Shown: one piece after another, positions 28,718-37,820 of the stretch
Layout of the letters: each line of letters begins with the position of its first letter
Position numbering within the stretch: position 1 is the stretch's first letter
Source of the DNA: Candidatus Pantoea formicae
GTDB lineage: Bacteria > Pseudomonadota > Gammaproteobacteria > Enterobacterales > Enterobacteriaceae
Direction of reading: 5' to 3'
DNA length: 64,000 bases
Assembly (NCBI RefSeq): GCF_011752625.1
Contig: NZ_VWXD01000002.1
Span: forward strand, 558,001 to 622,000
Notes under the pieces: generated by a model
What the model saw: only the letters and a program-made list of their open reading frames with translations
What the model was told of the DNA's origin: nothing
Database searches by the model: none
Translations under genes and position numbers: made by a program

Positions 28718-29800
28718 GTGAGTGCTTTTTATCGTATCCCCCCTTCACACCTGCATCAGTTTGTTCAGGCCATCTGGCTTCACGCCGGCAGCAGCGCAGA
28801 AGAGTCACGGCTGGTCGCCGATCATCTGGTGGCGGCTAATCTGGCTGGCCACGATTCACATGGTGTGGGCATGATCCCCAGCTACATGAATTCGCTGGAT
28901 CAGGGATTCCTGCAATTGAACCAGCACCCTACCCTGGTGAAAGATGCTGGTGCCGTGATAACGCTGCATGGTCACAACGGCTTTGGTCAGGTTGCGGCCC
29001 ATGAAGCGATGCAACAGGGTATTGAACGCGCCGCCAAGCTTGGCATTGCTGCGGTCGGTTTACACCACTCACACCACATTGGCCGTATCGGACACTGGGC
29101 AGAGCAGTGTGCGGCAGCCGGATTTGTCTCTTTCCACTTCGTCAATGTGATGGGTGACCCGATGGTGGCCCCGTTTAACGGCAGCGACCGCCGCTTTGGC
29201 ACCAACCCGTTCTGCGCGATTTTCCCACGTCGTGATGCCAAACCCCTGCTACTCGACTTCGCTACCAGCGGCATAGCCTTTGGTAAGACGCGTGTCGCCT
29301 GGAACAAGGGCCAGCAAGTCGCTCCCGGTTATCTCATCGATAATCAAGGACAACCCACCACCGAACCCGGCGTGATGCATCAAGCGCCATATGGCTCACT
29401 GATGCCGTTCGGCTTACATAAAGGTTATGCGCTGGCAACCATGTGCGAAATCCTTGGCGGCGCACTCTCAGGTGGCCGAACCACGCACGATGCCACGCTG
29501 GTCAGCAGCCATGATGCCATTTTCAACTGCATGACCACGATTATTGTCAATCCCGAGGCGTTTGATGCACCTGCCATGCAGGAGGAAGCTGAAGCCTTCC
29601 TTGAATGGGTGAAACGTTCACCGCAAAGCGGTGATGCCCCTATTCAAGTGCCGGGCGAGTGGGAGGAGCAGAATCGACAGGAGCGTGACCGAGAGGGTAT
29701 TCCACTCGACAGCAATAGCTGGGAGCAAATCTGTGCAGCCGCACGCAAAGCGGGCATGCCTGAAGAGGAGCTGGCGGCCTTCCGTGCTCTGGCACAGTAG
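28718..29800 (+). CDS. hcxB: Hydroxycarboxylate dehydrogenase B (YbiC, Ldh_2 family)
   Basis: NAD(P)-dependent oxidoreductase of the malate/L-lactate/ureidoglycolate dehydrogenase fold; E. coli HcxB reduces 2-oxoacids such as 2-oxoglutarate and phenylpyruvate. 360 residues from the GTG at 28718, which has GGAG 9 nt upstream and matches the E. coli N-terminus length; the ATG at 28703 has no ribosome-binding site. Family blocks are ADHLVAANLAGHDSHGVGMI, HHSHHIGRIGHWAEQCAAAG with the catalytic histidine, and LDFATSGIAFGKTRVA. Convergent with gntT. Confidence 0.92.
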   Translation: MSAFYRIPPSHLHQFVQAIWLHAGSSAEESRLVADHLVAANLAGHDSHGVGMIPSYMNSLDQGFLQLNQHPTLVKDAGAVITLHGHNGFGQVAAHEAMQQGIERAAKLGIAAVGLHHSHHIGRIGHWAEQCAAAGFVSFHFVNVMGDPMVAPFNGSDRRFGTNPFCAIFPRRDAKPLLLDFATSGIAFGKTRVAWNKGQQVAPGYLIDNQGQPTTEPGVMHQAPYGSLMPFGLHKGYALATMCEILGGALSGGRTTHDATLVSSHDAIFNCMTTIIVNPEAFDAPAMQEEAEAFLEWVKRSPQSGDAPIQVPGEWEEQNRQERDREGIPLDSNSWEQICAAARKAGMPEEELAAFRALAQ

Positions 29801-29813
29801 ACCGCAGCAAAGA

Positions 29814-29836
29814 GGCTGAGGCGCAATGCCTCAGCC
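29814..29836. terminator. Hairpin between convergent hcxB and gntT
   Basis: GGCTGAGGC-GCAAT-GCCTCAGCC, a perfect 9-bp stem centred in the 40-bp gap between two convergent genes. No T tract follows on the plus strand; on the minus strand the tail is TCTTTGC. Confidence 0.6.
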
Positions 29837-29840
29837 AGCG

Positions 29841-31157
29841 TTAGATCACGTTCGCAAGCAGCAAACAACCCACCAGACCACACACCGAAATAATGGTTTC
29901 CAGTGCAGACCATGAGCGGATGGTTTCACCAATGGTCAGATTGAAGTACTCCTTGAACAGCCAGAAGCCGGGATCGTTAACGTGTGAGAAAATCACGCTC
30001 CCCGAACCGACCGCAATCACCATTAGTTCCGGGCTGGCACCGCTGGTCGCAATCAGAGGAGCCACAATGCCACCGGCAGTAATCGCCGCCACCGTGGCGG
30101 AGCCCAATGCGATACGCAATACAGCAGCGATTGACCACGCCATGAAGAGAGGTGAGACATTGGTCTCATGCATCATGCTCGCGATATATTTGTCGACGCC
30201 ACTGTCAACCAGTACCTGTTTAAAGGCCCCGCCACCGCCGATGATCAACAGCATCATCGCGATGATTTTGATGGAGTCTGTAATGGTGCCCATCACTTCA
30301 TCCATACTGCGGCCCCGGTTCAGACCAAAAGTGAAGATGGCGATCAGTACCGCAATCAGTGTTGCCATGATCGGGTCACCAAAGAACTCGGCATACGGCA
30401 GCAACAGATGCCCTTTCGGCAATACCATTTCCGCGACCGCACGCAGTGCCATCAGGATCACCGGCACCAACGCCGTTCCCACGCTGACACCAAAGCCGGG
30501 CATTTCCGCATCGGTAAAGGTTTTGGGGTTCCATAGTCCTTCAGGAATCGGCTTGTCGATGCCTTTCAGGAAACGTGCATAGACCGGGCCCGCCAGAATA
30601 ACGGTTGGGATACCCAACAGCGTGCCATACAGCAGCGTTTTGCCCATATCAGCATTAAATAAGGTCGCAATCGCCGTTGGGCCAGGATGCGGCGGCAAGA
30701 AACCGTGCGTCACAGACAAGGCTGCCGCCATCGGCACGCCGACAAACAGCAAGGGAACCCGTGCCGAGGCCGCGATACTGAACACCAATGGCAGCATCAA
30801 CACGAAGCCCACTTCATAAAACAGCGCGAAGCCAACGGTGAAACCTGTCAGGACTAACGCCCATTGGATGTGTTTTTGGCCAAATTTAGCGATCAGCGTG
30901 GTGGCAATACGCTGTGCGCCCCCGCAATCTGCCAGCAGTTTGCCCAGCATGGCACCGAAGCCCATGATCAGCGCCAGACTGCCCAGTGTGCCGCCAACGC
31001 CGGTTTTGATCGATCCGATGACTTTGTTGACGGGCATGCCCTGCATCATCCCCACCGCCAGTGCTACAAGAATCAGTGCAATAAATCCGTTCAGTTTGAA
31101 ACGAATCATCAGCAGCAGCAGTAACGCCACGCCAATCGCCACATAGAGTAATGGCAT
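29841..31157 (-). CDS. gntT: High-affinity gluconate permease GntT
   Basis: Inner-membrane gluconate:H+ symporter of the GntP family, 438 residues, the same length as E. coli GntT and very similar throughout, for example MPLLYVAIGVALLLLLMIRF at the start, FALFYEVGFVLMLPLVFSIA and SVTHGFLPPHPGPTAIATLF. About twelve membrane helices. Two GntR operators lie 110-140 nt upstream, so induction by gluconate through GntR is expected. Confidence 0.95.
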   Translation of the reverse strand: MPLLYVAIGVALLLLLMIRFKLNGFIALILVALAVGMMQGMPVNKVIGSIKTGVGGTLGSLALIMGFGAMLGKLLADCGGAQRIATTLIAKFGQKHIQWALVLTGFTVGFALFYEVGFVLMLPLVFSIAASARVPLLFVGVPMAAALSVTHGFLPPHPGPTAIATLFNADMGKTLLYGTLLGIPTVILAGPVYARFLKGIDKPIPEGLWNPKTFTDAEMPGFGVSVGTALVPVILMALRAVAEMVLPKGHLLLPYAEFFGDPIMATLIAVLIAIFTFGLNRGRSMDEVMGTITDSIKIIAMMLLIIGGGGAFKQVLVDSGVDKYIASMMHETNVSPLFMAWSIAAVLRIALGSATVAAITAGGIVAPLIATSGASPELMVIAVGSGSVIFSHVNDPGFWLFKEYFNLTIGETIRSWSALETIISVCGLVGCLLLANVI

Positions 31158-31267
31158 AATTTTTCTCCACTTTTGCGTACGACAGAAGTCGGCAGCGGTT
31201 TATTTTTTGGTTTCCCAGAGGAATGGGATTCAGCCACATTTGCGAAGGGGACTCGCCGCCATAAGCA

Positions 31268-31297
31268 ATGTTACGGGTATCATGTTAAGGGTAACAT
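31268..31297. promoter_or_regulatory. Two overlapping GntR operators
   Basis: ATGTTACGGGTATCAT (31268-31283) and ATGTTAAGGGTAACAT (31282-31297) share two bases. Both fit the GntR operator form ATGTTA-N4-TAACAT, the second perfectly. They sit in the gntT/alcohol-dehydrogenase divergent region and so may control both genes. Confidence 0.85.
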
Positions 31298-31446
31298 TGC
31301 GCACAAAGCATCAGGCACGCTCGGTGAATTTCTGTTTTGCGAAGGTGATCAACTTTTTGCCTGGGGGTTATCAGAATGTTTGCAGCAGGGGCGTCACGGC
31401 TTTTGGTTACACTAAGGCCTTAACGTCATTCAAAAAGGACATGCAG

Positions 31447-32592
31447 GTGAGTGAAAATCTGATCGAGTTGTACAGTAATCAACAAACCCTGTTTGGTCGC
31501 GGCAGCATTGACCGCCTTGTGCCGTTGCTGGCCGCTTACCCCCAACCTACGCTACTGTTTTGCGGACGCTCATTCCTCAATGGTCCGGCCTGGCAACGAC
31601 TGGGCAGCGCACTGAACGACCAGATTCTGGGATATGAGATTGTCAGCCATGAGGCATCACCCGATGAAATCGATGCGTGGGTCAATCGCTGGCGCGGGCA
31701 TGTTGATCGCGTGGTAGCGATTGGCGGTGGCAGCGTGCTGGATGCCGCAAAAGCGTTCAGTGCCATGATGCAGCATCCGCTAAATACCGCGCGCTATCTG
31801 GAAAAAGTCGGGGATACGCCGGTCCAGGCTGTCACCCTGCCCTTGATTGCCATTCCGACGACGGCGGGTACCGGCAGTGAAGCCACACAAAACGCCGTCG
31901 TGACCGATCAGCAGCATATTCAGGTCAAAGCCTCGCTGCGTCATGCGGTGTTTGTTCCCCAAGTGGCGATTCTCGATCCGGACCTGCTAAAAGGTGCGCC
32001 AGATAGCGTACTGGCCACCTGCGCGATTGATGCGTTTACCCATCTTTTCGAAGCCTATCTGTCACGCAAAGGGAATTTATTTACCCAACAAACTGCGCTG
32101 AATGGTCTGCAGTTATTCTTCAAAGCCTGGCCGAATCTGAACCGTGACGATCAGCCAGGCGACGAAGCGCGGGAAGCGATGATGATGGCCTCCTGGCTTG
32201 GCGGCGTTTGTCTGAGCAGTGCGGGATTGGGCGTGATTCATGGGATTGCGGGTGAACTCGGGGCGATTAAACCCTTCCATCACGGTGAAGTCTGTGGTCG
32301 CCTGCTGTTCCCGTTCCTGGAAGTGCTGGCAGAAAGCGAACAGGCCGATCAACAGCGTCTGATGGCACAACTCGGCCAACGGTTGCTACCTGAGGATCCT
32401 GCCCCCCCCGCACTGGCGCTCAAGGCCTGGATACAGCAGCACGCCATTGTGCCATTCTGGCAAGACGGACCGACGCTGAACGCCACCGACGTTGACTGGA
32501 TTGTGGCGCGCGCCAACAGCAAAAACGGTTGGGTGAATTATGATGCCGCGACGATGACCGAAATGATCACCGCCGCGTGGCGAGTTGCATAA
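31447..32592 (+). CDS. Iron-containing alcohol dehydrogenase
   Basis: 381 residues from GTG at 31447, chosen because AAGGA lies 7 nt upstream; an ATG at 31441 is too close to the ribosome-binding site. Rossmann-type nucleotide site VVAIGGGSVLDAAKAFSAM; PTTAGTGSEATQNAVVTD; metal ligands in AIDAFTHLFEAYLS (D, H) and GVIHGIAGELGAI, KPFHHGEVCG (H, H). The physiological substrate is not evident; divergence from gntT across GntR sites hints at sugar-acid metabolism. A REP-like hairpin begins at the stop codon. Confidence 0.88.
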   Translation: MSENLIELYSNQQTLFGRGSIDRLVPLLAAYPQPTLLFCGRSFLNGPAWQRLGSALNDQILGYEIVSHEASPDEIDAWVNRWRGHVDRVVAIGGGSVLDAAKAFSAMMQHPLNTARYLEKVGDTPVQAVTLPLIAIPTTAGTGSEATQNAVVTDQQHIQVKASLRHAVFVPQVAILDPDLLKGAPDSVLATCAIDAFTHLFEAYLSRKGNLFTQQTALNGLQLFFKAWPNLNRDDQPGDEAREAMMMASWLGGVCLSSAGLGVIHGIAGELGAIKPFHHGEVCGRLLFPFLEVLAESEQADQQRLMAQLGQRLLPEDPAPPALALKAWIQQHAIVPFWQDGPTLNATDVDWIVARANSKNGWVNYDAATMTEMITAAWRVA

Positions 32593-32621
32593 TCCTGTAG
32601 GGCGTGCCACGTGGCGCGCCC
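32591..32621. repeat. REP-like palindrome, matches tRNA-Arg 3' end
   Basis: CCTGTAGGGCGTGCC-ACGT-GGCGCGCCC: the stem GGGCGTGCC/GGCGCGCCC has one G-U pair. It shares the head TGTAGGG with the palindrome at 60954-60978. In addition the 19 nt at 32591-32609 equal the last 19 nt of tRNA-Arg(UCU) at 58886. The relative orientation is inverted. Confidence 0.55.
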
Positions 32622-32634
32622 GTAAAGGTCAGTG

Positions 32635-34563
32635 CTATTGCTCAGCCACCTTGAATACAGAGATCTCAAGCGCCAGGTGCGTTGCTTCGTCACGTAGAGC
32701 TTGAGTATTCTCCGCAGTTTGCGTCACTAACATCAAGTTTTGCTGAATACCGCGCTCCATTTGCGAAACGGCCAGCGTCACTTCGGCAATGCCCTTGCTC
32801 TGCTCATCACCTGCCACGCGCATTTCGCTTACTACCTGTTTCACCTTGTGTACATCACTGACCAGTTGCGTCAATTGCTGCCCTGCATCCTGAACGAGTT
32901 TACTCCCTGCCAACACATTGCTGTCTGAATCGGCAATCAGCGTTTTGATCTCTTGAGCCGCCGTGGCGCTCCGTTGTGCCAGCGCGCGGACTTCAGAAGC
33001 CACAACTGCAAAACCACGCCCCTGTTCGCCAGCTCTTGCTGCCTCCACTGCGGCGTTCAGCGCCAGTATATTCGTCTGGAAAGCAATACTGTCGATTACG
33101 GTCAGGATCTCTGCTACACGTCGTGAGGAAGATTGAATTGAGCCCATGGTGCTCACCACTTCATTCATCATCTTGCTGCTGCTGCGCGCAATGTTTGCAG
33201 TCTGTTCGGCTGCCACATCTGCGAGCCGGGTATTTTCGGCGTTCTGCTGAACGGTCGCGTTGAGCTGCTCCATCGCCGCTGCGCTCTGCTCTAGCGCGGC
33301 AGCTTGTTCGGCAATCTTTTCTGACAATGCATGGTTGCTGGACGCTAAGCCAGAAGCATTGGCTGCAACCGTTTCGCCACTACCTTGCACTCGCAAAATC
33401 ACCCCAGCAATTTTATCGACAAAGCTGTTGAAAGCTTCGGCAATGTCTGCCAGTTCATCACGTCCACTTTTCGCCAAGCGGCGTGTCAAATCACCGTCTC
33501 CGTGGGCGATGGCATCAAGCGCCAGATGCGTGGCATTAAGACGTTGACCAATACGTTGGGTAAAAATCCAGGTGAGCAGCAGTAACACAACCATCGCGGG
33601 GATTAGGAAGGTAAAAATGTCACGCATCATGGTACGAGCCAAGCCGCTCACTACCTTCTCCGGCGTGACCAGTCCTACCACCCAGCCAGTGCCAGGCATG
33701 CGGAACAGCGTGACCTGTGCCCGGGTGTGCAGGTACTCATCGTTAAAACCCGCTATTTTCTGCACATCACCGGCACCTTTCAGTTTTGTAATGCTGTCGG
33801 TAAGCGGCGCTAACCAGGTAGATTTCTCCGACAGACTTTGCAAGGTGCTTAACGTTTTCATCTGCTGACCAGGATAATAAAGCAGGCTTCCTGCGCTATC
33901 CAATGCAAAGGCATAACCACCGGTGACCTGGCCTTTTTGCTGCATAAAGTCGGCCAGGTTGTCCAACTGAACATCCATAGTTGCGACCCCTGCAAAACGC
34001 GCCCCTGAAACATAAGGCACGCTGCAGGTTACCATTTTCACTCCTGACACAGGATCCTGATAGACTTCGGACCAGCCACATCGGTCACGAGGGGCACTGC
34101 GCACCGTGCTGTACCAACTCTCTTGCTGATAGGCACTGGCATTTGGCTGGTTATAGCCATCAGAATAGGCCATGGAACCATCATTCTGCCTCGCCCAAAA
34201 AAAGCTGCGGCGCGCTACACCAGGGATAAAGGCATCGGGCTCCGGCCATATACCGCCCCCAGCGATGGTTTTATCACCGTTGCTGTTGATGATTTGAGGA
34301 AAAGAGTGCTGCCACAATGCAGCGTCGTGCGGCAAGACTTCTGCAAGACGCGCCATACTAACGGCTTCGCCTTCGATACGAACCAGTTGCTGATTCAACT
34401 GACTGACGAGATTGTTACCGGCCTGTTCAATCAACGTATGACTGGCTTCGATAACACGTGGTTGTCCACGTAACATTAATACGGAAAATACCACTGCGGT
34501 AGTGACGCAAAGTAATAAAAGGCCACCCAACGTCATGCGGGTAGCCAAACGGGTTGGCAACAT
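32635..34563 (-). CDS. Methyl-accepting chemotaxis protein, double-Cache sensor
   Basis: 642 residues. TM1 at about 12-32, a periplasmic dCache-type sensor at 33-312 ([20 protein letters not shown] is typical), TM2 at about 316-335, HAMP at 336-390 and a full MCP signalling domain at 400-640 with the hairpin tip [20 protein letters not shown]. dCache receptors usually bind amino acids or other small carboxylates. It lacks the NWETF-type C-terminal tether, ending FKVAEQ, so it needs tethered receptors for efficient adaptation. No other chemotaxis genes are near. Confidence 0.93.
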   Translation of the reverse strand: MLPTRLATRMTLGGLLLLCVTTAVVFSVLMLRGQPRVIEASHTLIEQAGNNLVSQLNQQLVRIEGEAVSMARLAEVLPHDAALWQHSFPQIINSNGDKTIAGGGIWPEPDAFIPGVARRSFFWARQNDGSMAYSDGYNQPNASAYQQESWYSTVRSAPRDRCGWSEVYQDPVSGVKMVTCSVPYVSGARFAGVATMDVQLDNLADFMQQKGQVTGGYAFALDSAGSLLYYPGQQMKTLSTLQSLSEKSTWLAPLTDSITKLKGAGDVQKIAGFNDEYLHTRAQVTLFRMPGTGWVVGLVTPEKVVSGLARTMMRDIFTFLIPAMVVLLLLTWIFTQRIGQRLNATHLALDAIAHGDGDLTRRLAKSGRDELADIAEAFNSFVDKIAGVILRVQGSGETVAANASGLASSNHALSEKIAEQAAALEQSAAAMEQLNATVQQNAENTRLADVAAEQTANIARSSSKMMNEVVSTMGSIQSSSRRVAEILTVIDSIAFQTNILALNAAVEAARAGEQGRGFAVVASEVRALAQRSATAAQEIKTLIADSDSNVLAGSKLVQDAGQQLTQLVSDVHKVKQVVSEMRVAGDEQSKGIAEVTLAVSQMERGIQQNLMLVTQTAENTQALRDEATHLALEISVFKVAEQ

Positions 34564-34690
34564 AGTTTATCCTTACTTACCGACTGCATTTTTCGATTGA
34601 GATAAGAAAGTGCCGCTCAGCGGCGAGTTGTGCGTTCCGTCACAATCGAGTATCGGCAAAGCAAAGAATAAATTGAGCCTGAAGTTACAC

Positions 34691-35521
34691 TTAGATGACA
34701 AAAGGCGGCTTGCCCGCCAGCATCTGTTCAATCACCTGCAACACGCCCTCTTCATTGTTGTTAGGCGCTTCGAAGCGTGCAGCATCTTTGACCTTTTGCG
34801 GTGCATTGGCCATCGCAAAGCTGAAGCCAGATTGCTGCAACATCTCCAGGTCGTTACCACCGTCGCCAAATACCAGAATCTCACTACGATCAATGCCCCA
34901 GCGCTTGCCGAGCAGGTCGAGTCCATGCCCCTTATGATTGCCGGGCACGATCAAGTCCACCGAGCCATGACCGCTTGATGTCGCCGCCGCCGAACCTTTG
35001 TGCAAGCGTTCAATATCCGCCATCAATGGCTCGACATAATCGTCAGACAGGTTGAGTGCGAACTTGAACAGCTTGTCATCGGCGACCTCATCCAGACTGC
35101 GAATGGATTTCAGGCGATGGCAATAGTGACGCATCTTCACCAGCCAGCGCTCGTCGAGGCCTTCAAAGTAGTAGGCGCTTTCGCGGCCGCACAGAATATA
35201 GCGCAGCTCCGGGTAGTGTCCGTTGTGCAGGGTATCGAGCACCGCATCAATGTCTTCGCGCGAGAAGGCACCGCAAAACAGCTCTTCATCACGATCGATG
35301 ATCCATGCACCGTTTTCGGCAACGAAGGCAATTTCACTGGAAATGTCAGGGAAGAAGGATTTGAGTTGGTAATACTGGTTGCCGCTCGCCACGACAAATT
35401 TGATGCCGCGCCGTTTCATTTCCTCATAACAAGCTTGAAAACGTGCCCGGTTGTACTGTTTTTGATCATCGAGAAAGGTGCCGTCTTTATCCACCGCCAC
35501 CATTTTTACCACGGTCATCAT
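34691..35521 (-). CDS. supH: HAD-superfamily sugar phosphatase (YbiV/SupH)
   Basis: 276 residues, Cof-type HAD IIB phosphatase acting on sugar phosphates such as ribose 5-phosphate and fructose 1-phosphate. HAD motif I is DKDGT with nucleophile D11 and general acid D13; motif II is ASGN; motif IV is GDGGND. Similarity to E. coli YbiV is strong in RGIKFVVASGNQYYQLKSFF and FVAENGA. The DKD triplet replaces the more usual DMD or DLD and keeps both catalytic aspartates. Confidence 0.9.
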   Translation of the reverse strand: MMTVVKMVAVDKDGTFLDDQKQYNRARFQACYEEMKRRGIKFVVASGNQYYQLKSFFPDISSEIAFVAENGAWIIDRDEELFCGAFSREDIDAVLDTLHNGHYPELRYILCGRESAYYFEGLDERWLVKMRHYCHRLKSIRSLDEVADDKLFKFALNLSDDYVEPLMADIERLHKGSAAATSSGHGSVDLIVPGNHKGHGLDLLGKRWGIDRSEILVFGDGGNDLEMLQQSGFSFAMANAPQKVKDAARFEAPNNNEEGVLQVIEQMLAGKPPFVI

Positions 35522-35594
35522 GACTCCTTAGCGCAACAAAAGAACAACGTGTCGCGTAAAGAATAACCTGGTGAGCGCAGAAAGCAGAGAGAAA

Positions 35595-35618
35595 CACGGA
35601 TGGCGATTGCCATCCGTG
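35595..35618 (-). terminator. Terminator after the RcnB-like gene
   Basis: CACGGATGGC-GATT-GCCATCCGTG, a perfect 10-bp stem 9 nt beyond the stop codon on the minus strand, followed there by TTTCTCTCTG. Confidence 0.75.
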
Positions 35619-35626
35619 GAGGGTGA

Positions 35627-36091
35627 TTAGTTGAAGGCGCCGTTCAGCAGCAGTGAGGTGATAACGCCTGTCGCCGCAGCAATCAGCACATAGTTACCGT
35701 CGACGTAAGACCAGTACTCACCACGTGGTGGCTCTGGCAAACGGCGTTCACGCCAGTCATCTACGCGATAGTGCGGGCCGCGGAATTCGGGAGGCATTGG
35801 GTGTCCACGACGGAAATCGTGGCCGTTCCAGGCAAAGTGATCGCCTTCGCGGTGCCCATCCGGCATACGATGATCGGCATAGCCGCCGTGATTATCGTGA
35901 CCATGGTTGTCTGGACCGCGACCAGGACCACGATCGCCTCCGTGATCAGGCCCACGACCATGATCCTGATGTTGGTCGCCGCCACGCGGCTGCCAGTGTT
36001 GATCGCCCGGGCCATCGGCCCAGGAAGCGGCTGAAAACAGTGTGCTGCATGCAATAAGTGACGCAATAAGACTCAATGTTGTTTTTTTCAT
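35627..36091 (-). CDS. RcnB-family periplasmic protein, His-rich
   Basis: 154 residues from the ATG at 36091, which has GGAGGT upstream. Signal peptide of about 25 residues (SAASWA before DGP). A His/Asp/Gly-rich low-complexity segment (residues 26-85; HDNHGGYADHRMPDGHREGD) resembles metal-binding tails. The RcnB domain follows: YRVDDWRERRLPEPPRGEYW, then YVDGNYVLIAAATGVITSLL. E. coli RcnB is a periplasmic regulator of nickel and cobalt export, but no rcnA or rcnR lies next to it here, so the metal role is inferred. Confidence 0.85.
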   Translation of the reverse strand: MKKTTLSLIASLIACSTLFSAASWADGPGDQHWQPRGGDQHQDHGRGPDHGGDRGPGRGPDNHGHDNHGGYADHRMPDGHREGDHFAWNGHDFRRGHPMPPEFRGPHYRVDDWRERRLPEPPRGEYWSYVDGNYVLIAAATGVITSLLLNGAFN

Positions 36092-36936
36092 GATGTTACC
36101 TCCAATGATAACGGCAGTTATTGCACCGTCGAATATCACTATCGATGAAAAGGAGGCAAAAAAGCATTTCCAAAACTCTTAAAAACCGCAGACTTACAAT
36201 AAATTACGCCACATTATCGCTTTCTTAACGATTGTGTCTTTTCTGACATCGTCTGGTCTTAAAACAGACAAAGTAAATTGAGGACAAAGAAGGGAAAAAA
36301 ACCCGATCGCAAGGATCGGGTGGATAATGCTAATTCCATAAATTGCATAAAGCGGGTAAACCCTGCAAAGGTGAGGGTAAAACTGAAGCACACAACGCCA
36401 CATCACTAGCATTGCCCGTTAACAATACCATCTTAAAATGCAAAATTCTTTTAAAAAAACCTGCTTTTCGGAAAAAACCGTAAAAATTAAAGGGCAAAAG
36501 AAAATAATATTTTTTGGCAGGTTACTTCCCTATGAAATAAGGTCTGTGCTCTGACCAGAGCGCAAAAAAGATAAAGCTGTGGCATCGCTAAAGCGGAGTC
36601 GTTTGGGAAACCAAGAAGATGGCGGTAAAGGAAATCATTCAAAAACCTTAAAAATCAACAAGATTAACTTAAAAATGCATTATAAAACTAATTTTTAGGA
36701 CTAAACTTCAAGCTAATTCATCATTCCCCTACACGTTAATCAGATAAAATACATAGACAGAACCATTAATACACATATGTGATTAATATCGCGCTTAATA
36801 TTAATCGCTATACGCAGTCCCACTTTTCCTTAATTTCTGCTGACCCGCCCCATTAACAGGTTCATTTTTAATCCAAGCTGTGCTTATCAATAGAAGATTG
36901 TCCTTCAGATAAGGATATTTTCAGGAAGAAGATGAG
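36092..36936. other. 845-bp AT-rich intergenic region
   Basis: No supported gene. A minus-strand terminator lies at 36301-36321, suggesting an RNA transcribed leftward. A 33-residue minus-strand frame (36330-36431) lacks a ribosome-binding site and a 72-residue frame (36194-36412) runs through the terminator. The right part (36480-36920) is strongly AT-rich and holds the promoter of the DUF523 gene. Confidence 0.5.
36301..36321 (-). terminator. Orphan minus-strand terminator
   Basis: ACCCGATC-CTTGC-GATCGGGT on the minus strand is followed by TTTTTTCCC. It is a canonical terminator with no recognisable gene upstream of it. Confidence 0.75.
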
Positions 36937-37449
36937 ATGGAGAAAATATTAGTTAGCGCATGTCTGATGGGTTTTGCCGTCCGCTATAATGGCAGCGACA
37001 AGTTACTCATCTCCCGCACTCTGGCGCGCTGGCGCGAAGAGCAGCGCTTGGTGATCCATTGTCCTGAACTGGCCGCGGGCCTGCACACACCGCGTTTACC
37101 TGCTGAAATCCACGGCGGAAGCGCTGAACAAGTGCTGGCCGGCAACGCGCAGATTCTGGAATCAGATGGCCGTGACGTCACGCAACACTATGTGCTGGCC
37201 GCCTGGCTGGCTTTACGCGCAGCACAGGCAGGAGAGTGTCGCTTTGCCCTGCTTACCGATGGCAGCCCCACCTGCGGCAGCCAGAAAATCTATGACGGCA
37301 GCTTTAGTGGCCAACAAACCTTTGGCAACGGTGTCGCCGCCGCGCTGTTACGTCAGCACGGCATTGACGTTTTTGCCGAGGCTCAGTTACCCGAGCTGAT
37401 TCAGCGGGTAGACGCTGCCGACAAATGCCGTGTGGTGGACGCGGGATGA
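36937..37449 (+). CDS. DUF523 domain protein
   Basis: 170 residues. DUF523 proteins carry conserved cysteines, seen here as SACLMGFAVRYNG (C9), IHCPELAAGL (C42) and LTDGSPTCGSQKIYDG; related to a bifunctional E. coli protein YbgA/YbbK group of unknown function and possibly to 2-thiouracil desulfuration. A GGAAGA site precedes the ATG. Its last 49 nt overlap the convergent DUF1272 gene. Confidence 0.85.
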   Translation: MEKILVSACLMGFAVRYNGSDKLLISRTLARWREEQRLVIHCPELAAGLHTPRLPAEIHGGSAEQVLAGNAQILESDGRDVTQHYVLAAWLALRAAQAGECRFALLTDGSPTCGSQKIYDGSFSGQQTFGNGVAAALLRQHGIDVFAEAQLPELIQRVDAADKCRVVDAG

Positions 37450-37640
37450 CGGGCTAAGGCGGCGGCCGGTCTGATTGGCCGACGCACTAATTCGCCACTG
37501 CAATTCGGGCAGCGATGATCGAGTCGGGTTTCCACACACTCGACGCAAAAAGTGCACTCAAACGAACACATGCGCGCGTCGGGTGAATCCGGTGGCAGGT
37601 CTTTATCACAACATTCGCAGTTGGGGCGAAGTTCCAGCAT
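37401..37640 (-). CDS. DUF1272 zinc-finger protein
   Basis: 79 residues. DUF1272 pattern: MLELRPNCECCDKDLPPDS, ARMCSFECTFCVEC, then RCPNCSGELVRRPIRPAAAL. Nine cysteines in the first 55 residues indicate two zinc-binding sites, one of them treble-clef-like. The last 24 residues, rich in Ala, Arg and Ser, are encoded inside the 3' end of the convergent DUF523 gene. Function unknown. Confidence 0.85.
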   Translation of the reverse strand: MLELRPNCECCDKDLPPDSPDARMCSFECTFCVECVETRLDHRCPNCSGELVRRPIRPAAALARHPASTTRHLSAASTR

Positions 37641-37820
37641 GGCGATCTCCTCTCAGGTTGAACCTATCATCATCCTCTTCAAAGCAATGCACCAGCCTGC
37701 TGACAGACATCATTCGGACAGATCGAGACACACTATTCTCTGCACGTTTCGCTAAAAAAATTACATTCCGGTTTTCACGTTCTATAGTTCAATCGCCACA
37801 TTTACTCTCGAGGCTATTAA

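Noticed and set aside
32591..32609. The argU-identical 19 nt as a second attachment site for the argU integrase
   Set aside because: An attachment pair for an integrated island should be in direct orientation, but this copy is inverted relative to argU; it also sits in a REP-like palindrome.
35800..36010. Repeated HDNHG/GPDH-like units as a CRISPR or tandem repeat
   Set aside because: They are His/Gly/Asp-rich codons within the RcnB-like gene and show no regular spacer-repeat structure.
36194..36412. A 72-residue minus-strand frame
   Set aside because: It reads through the terminator at 36301-36321 and has no ribosome-binding site.
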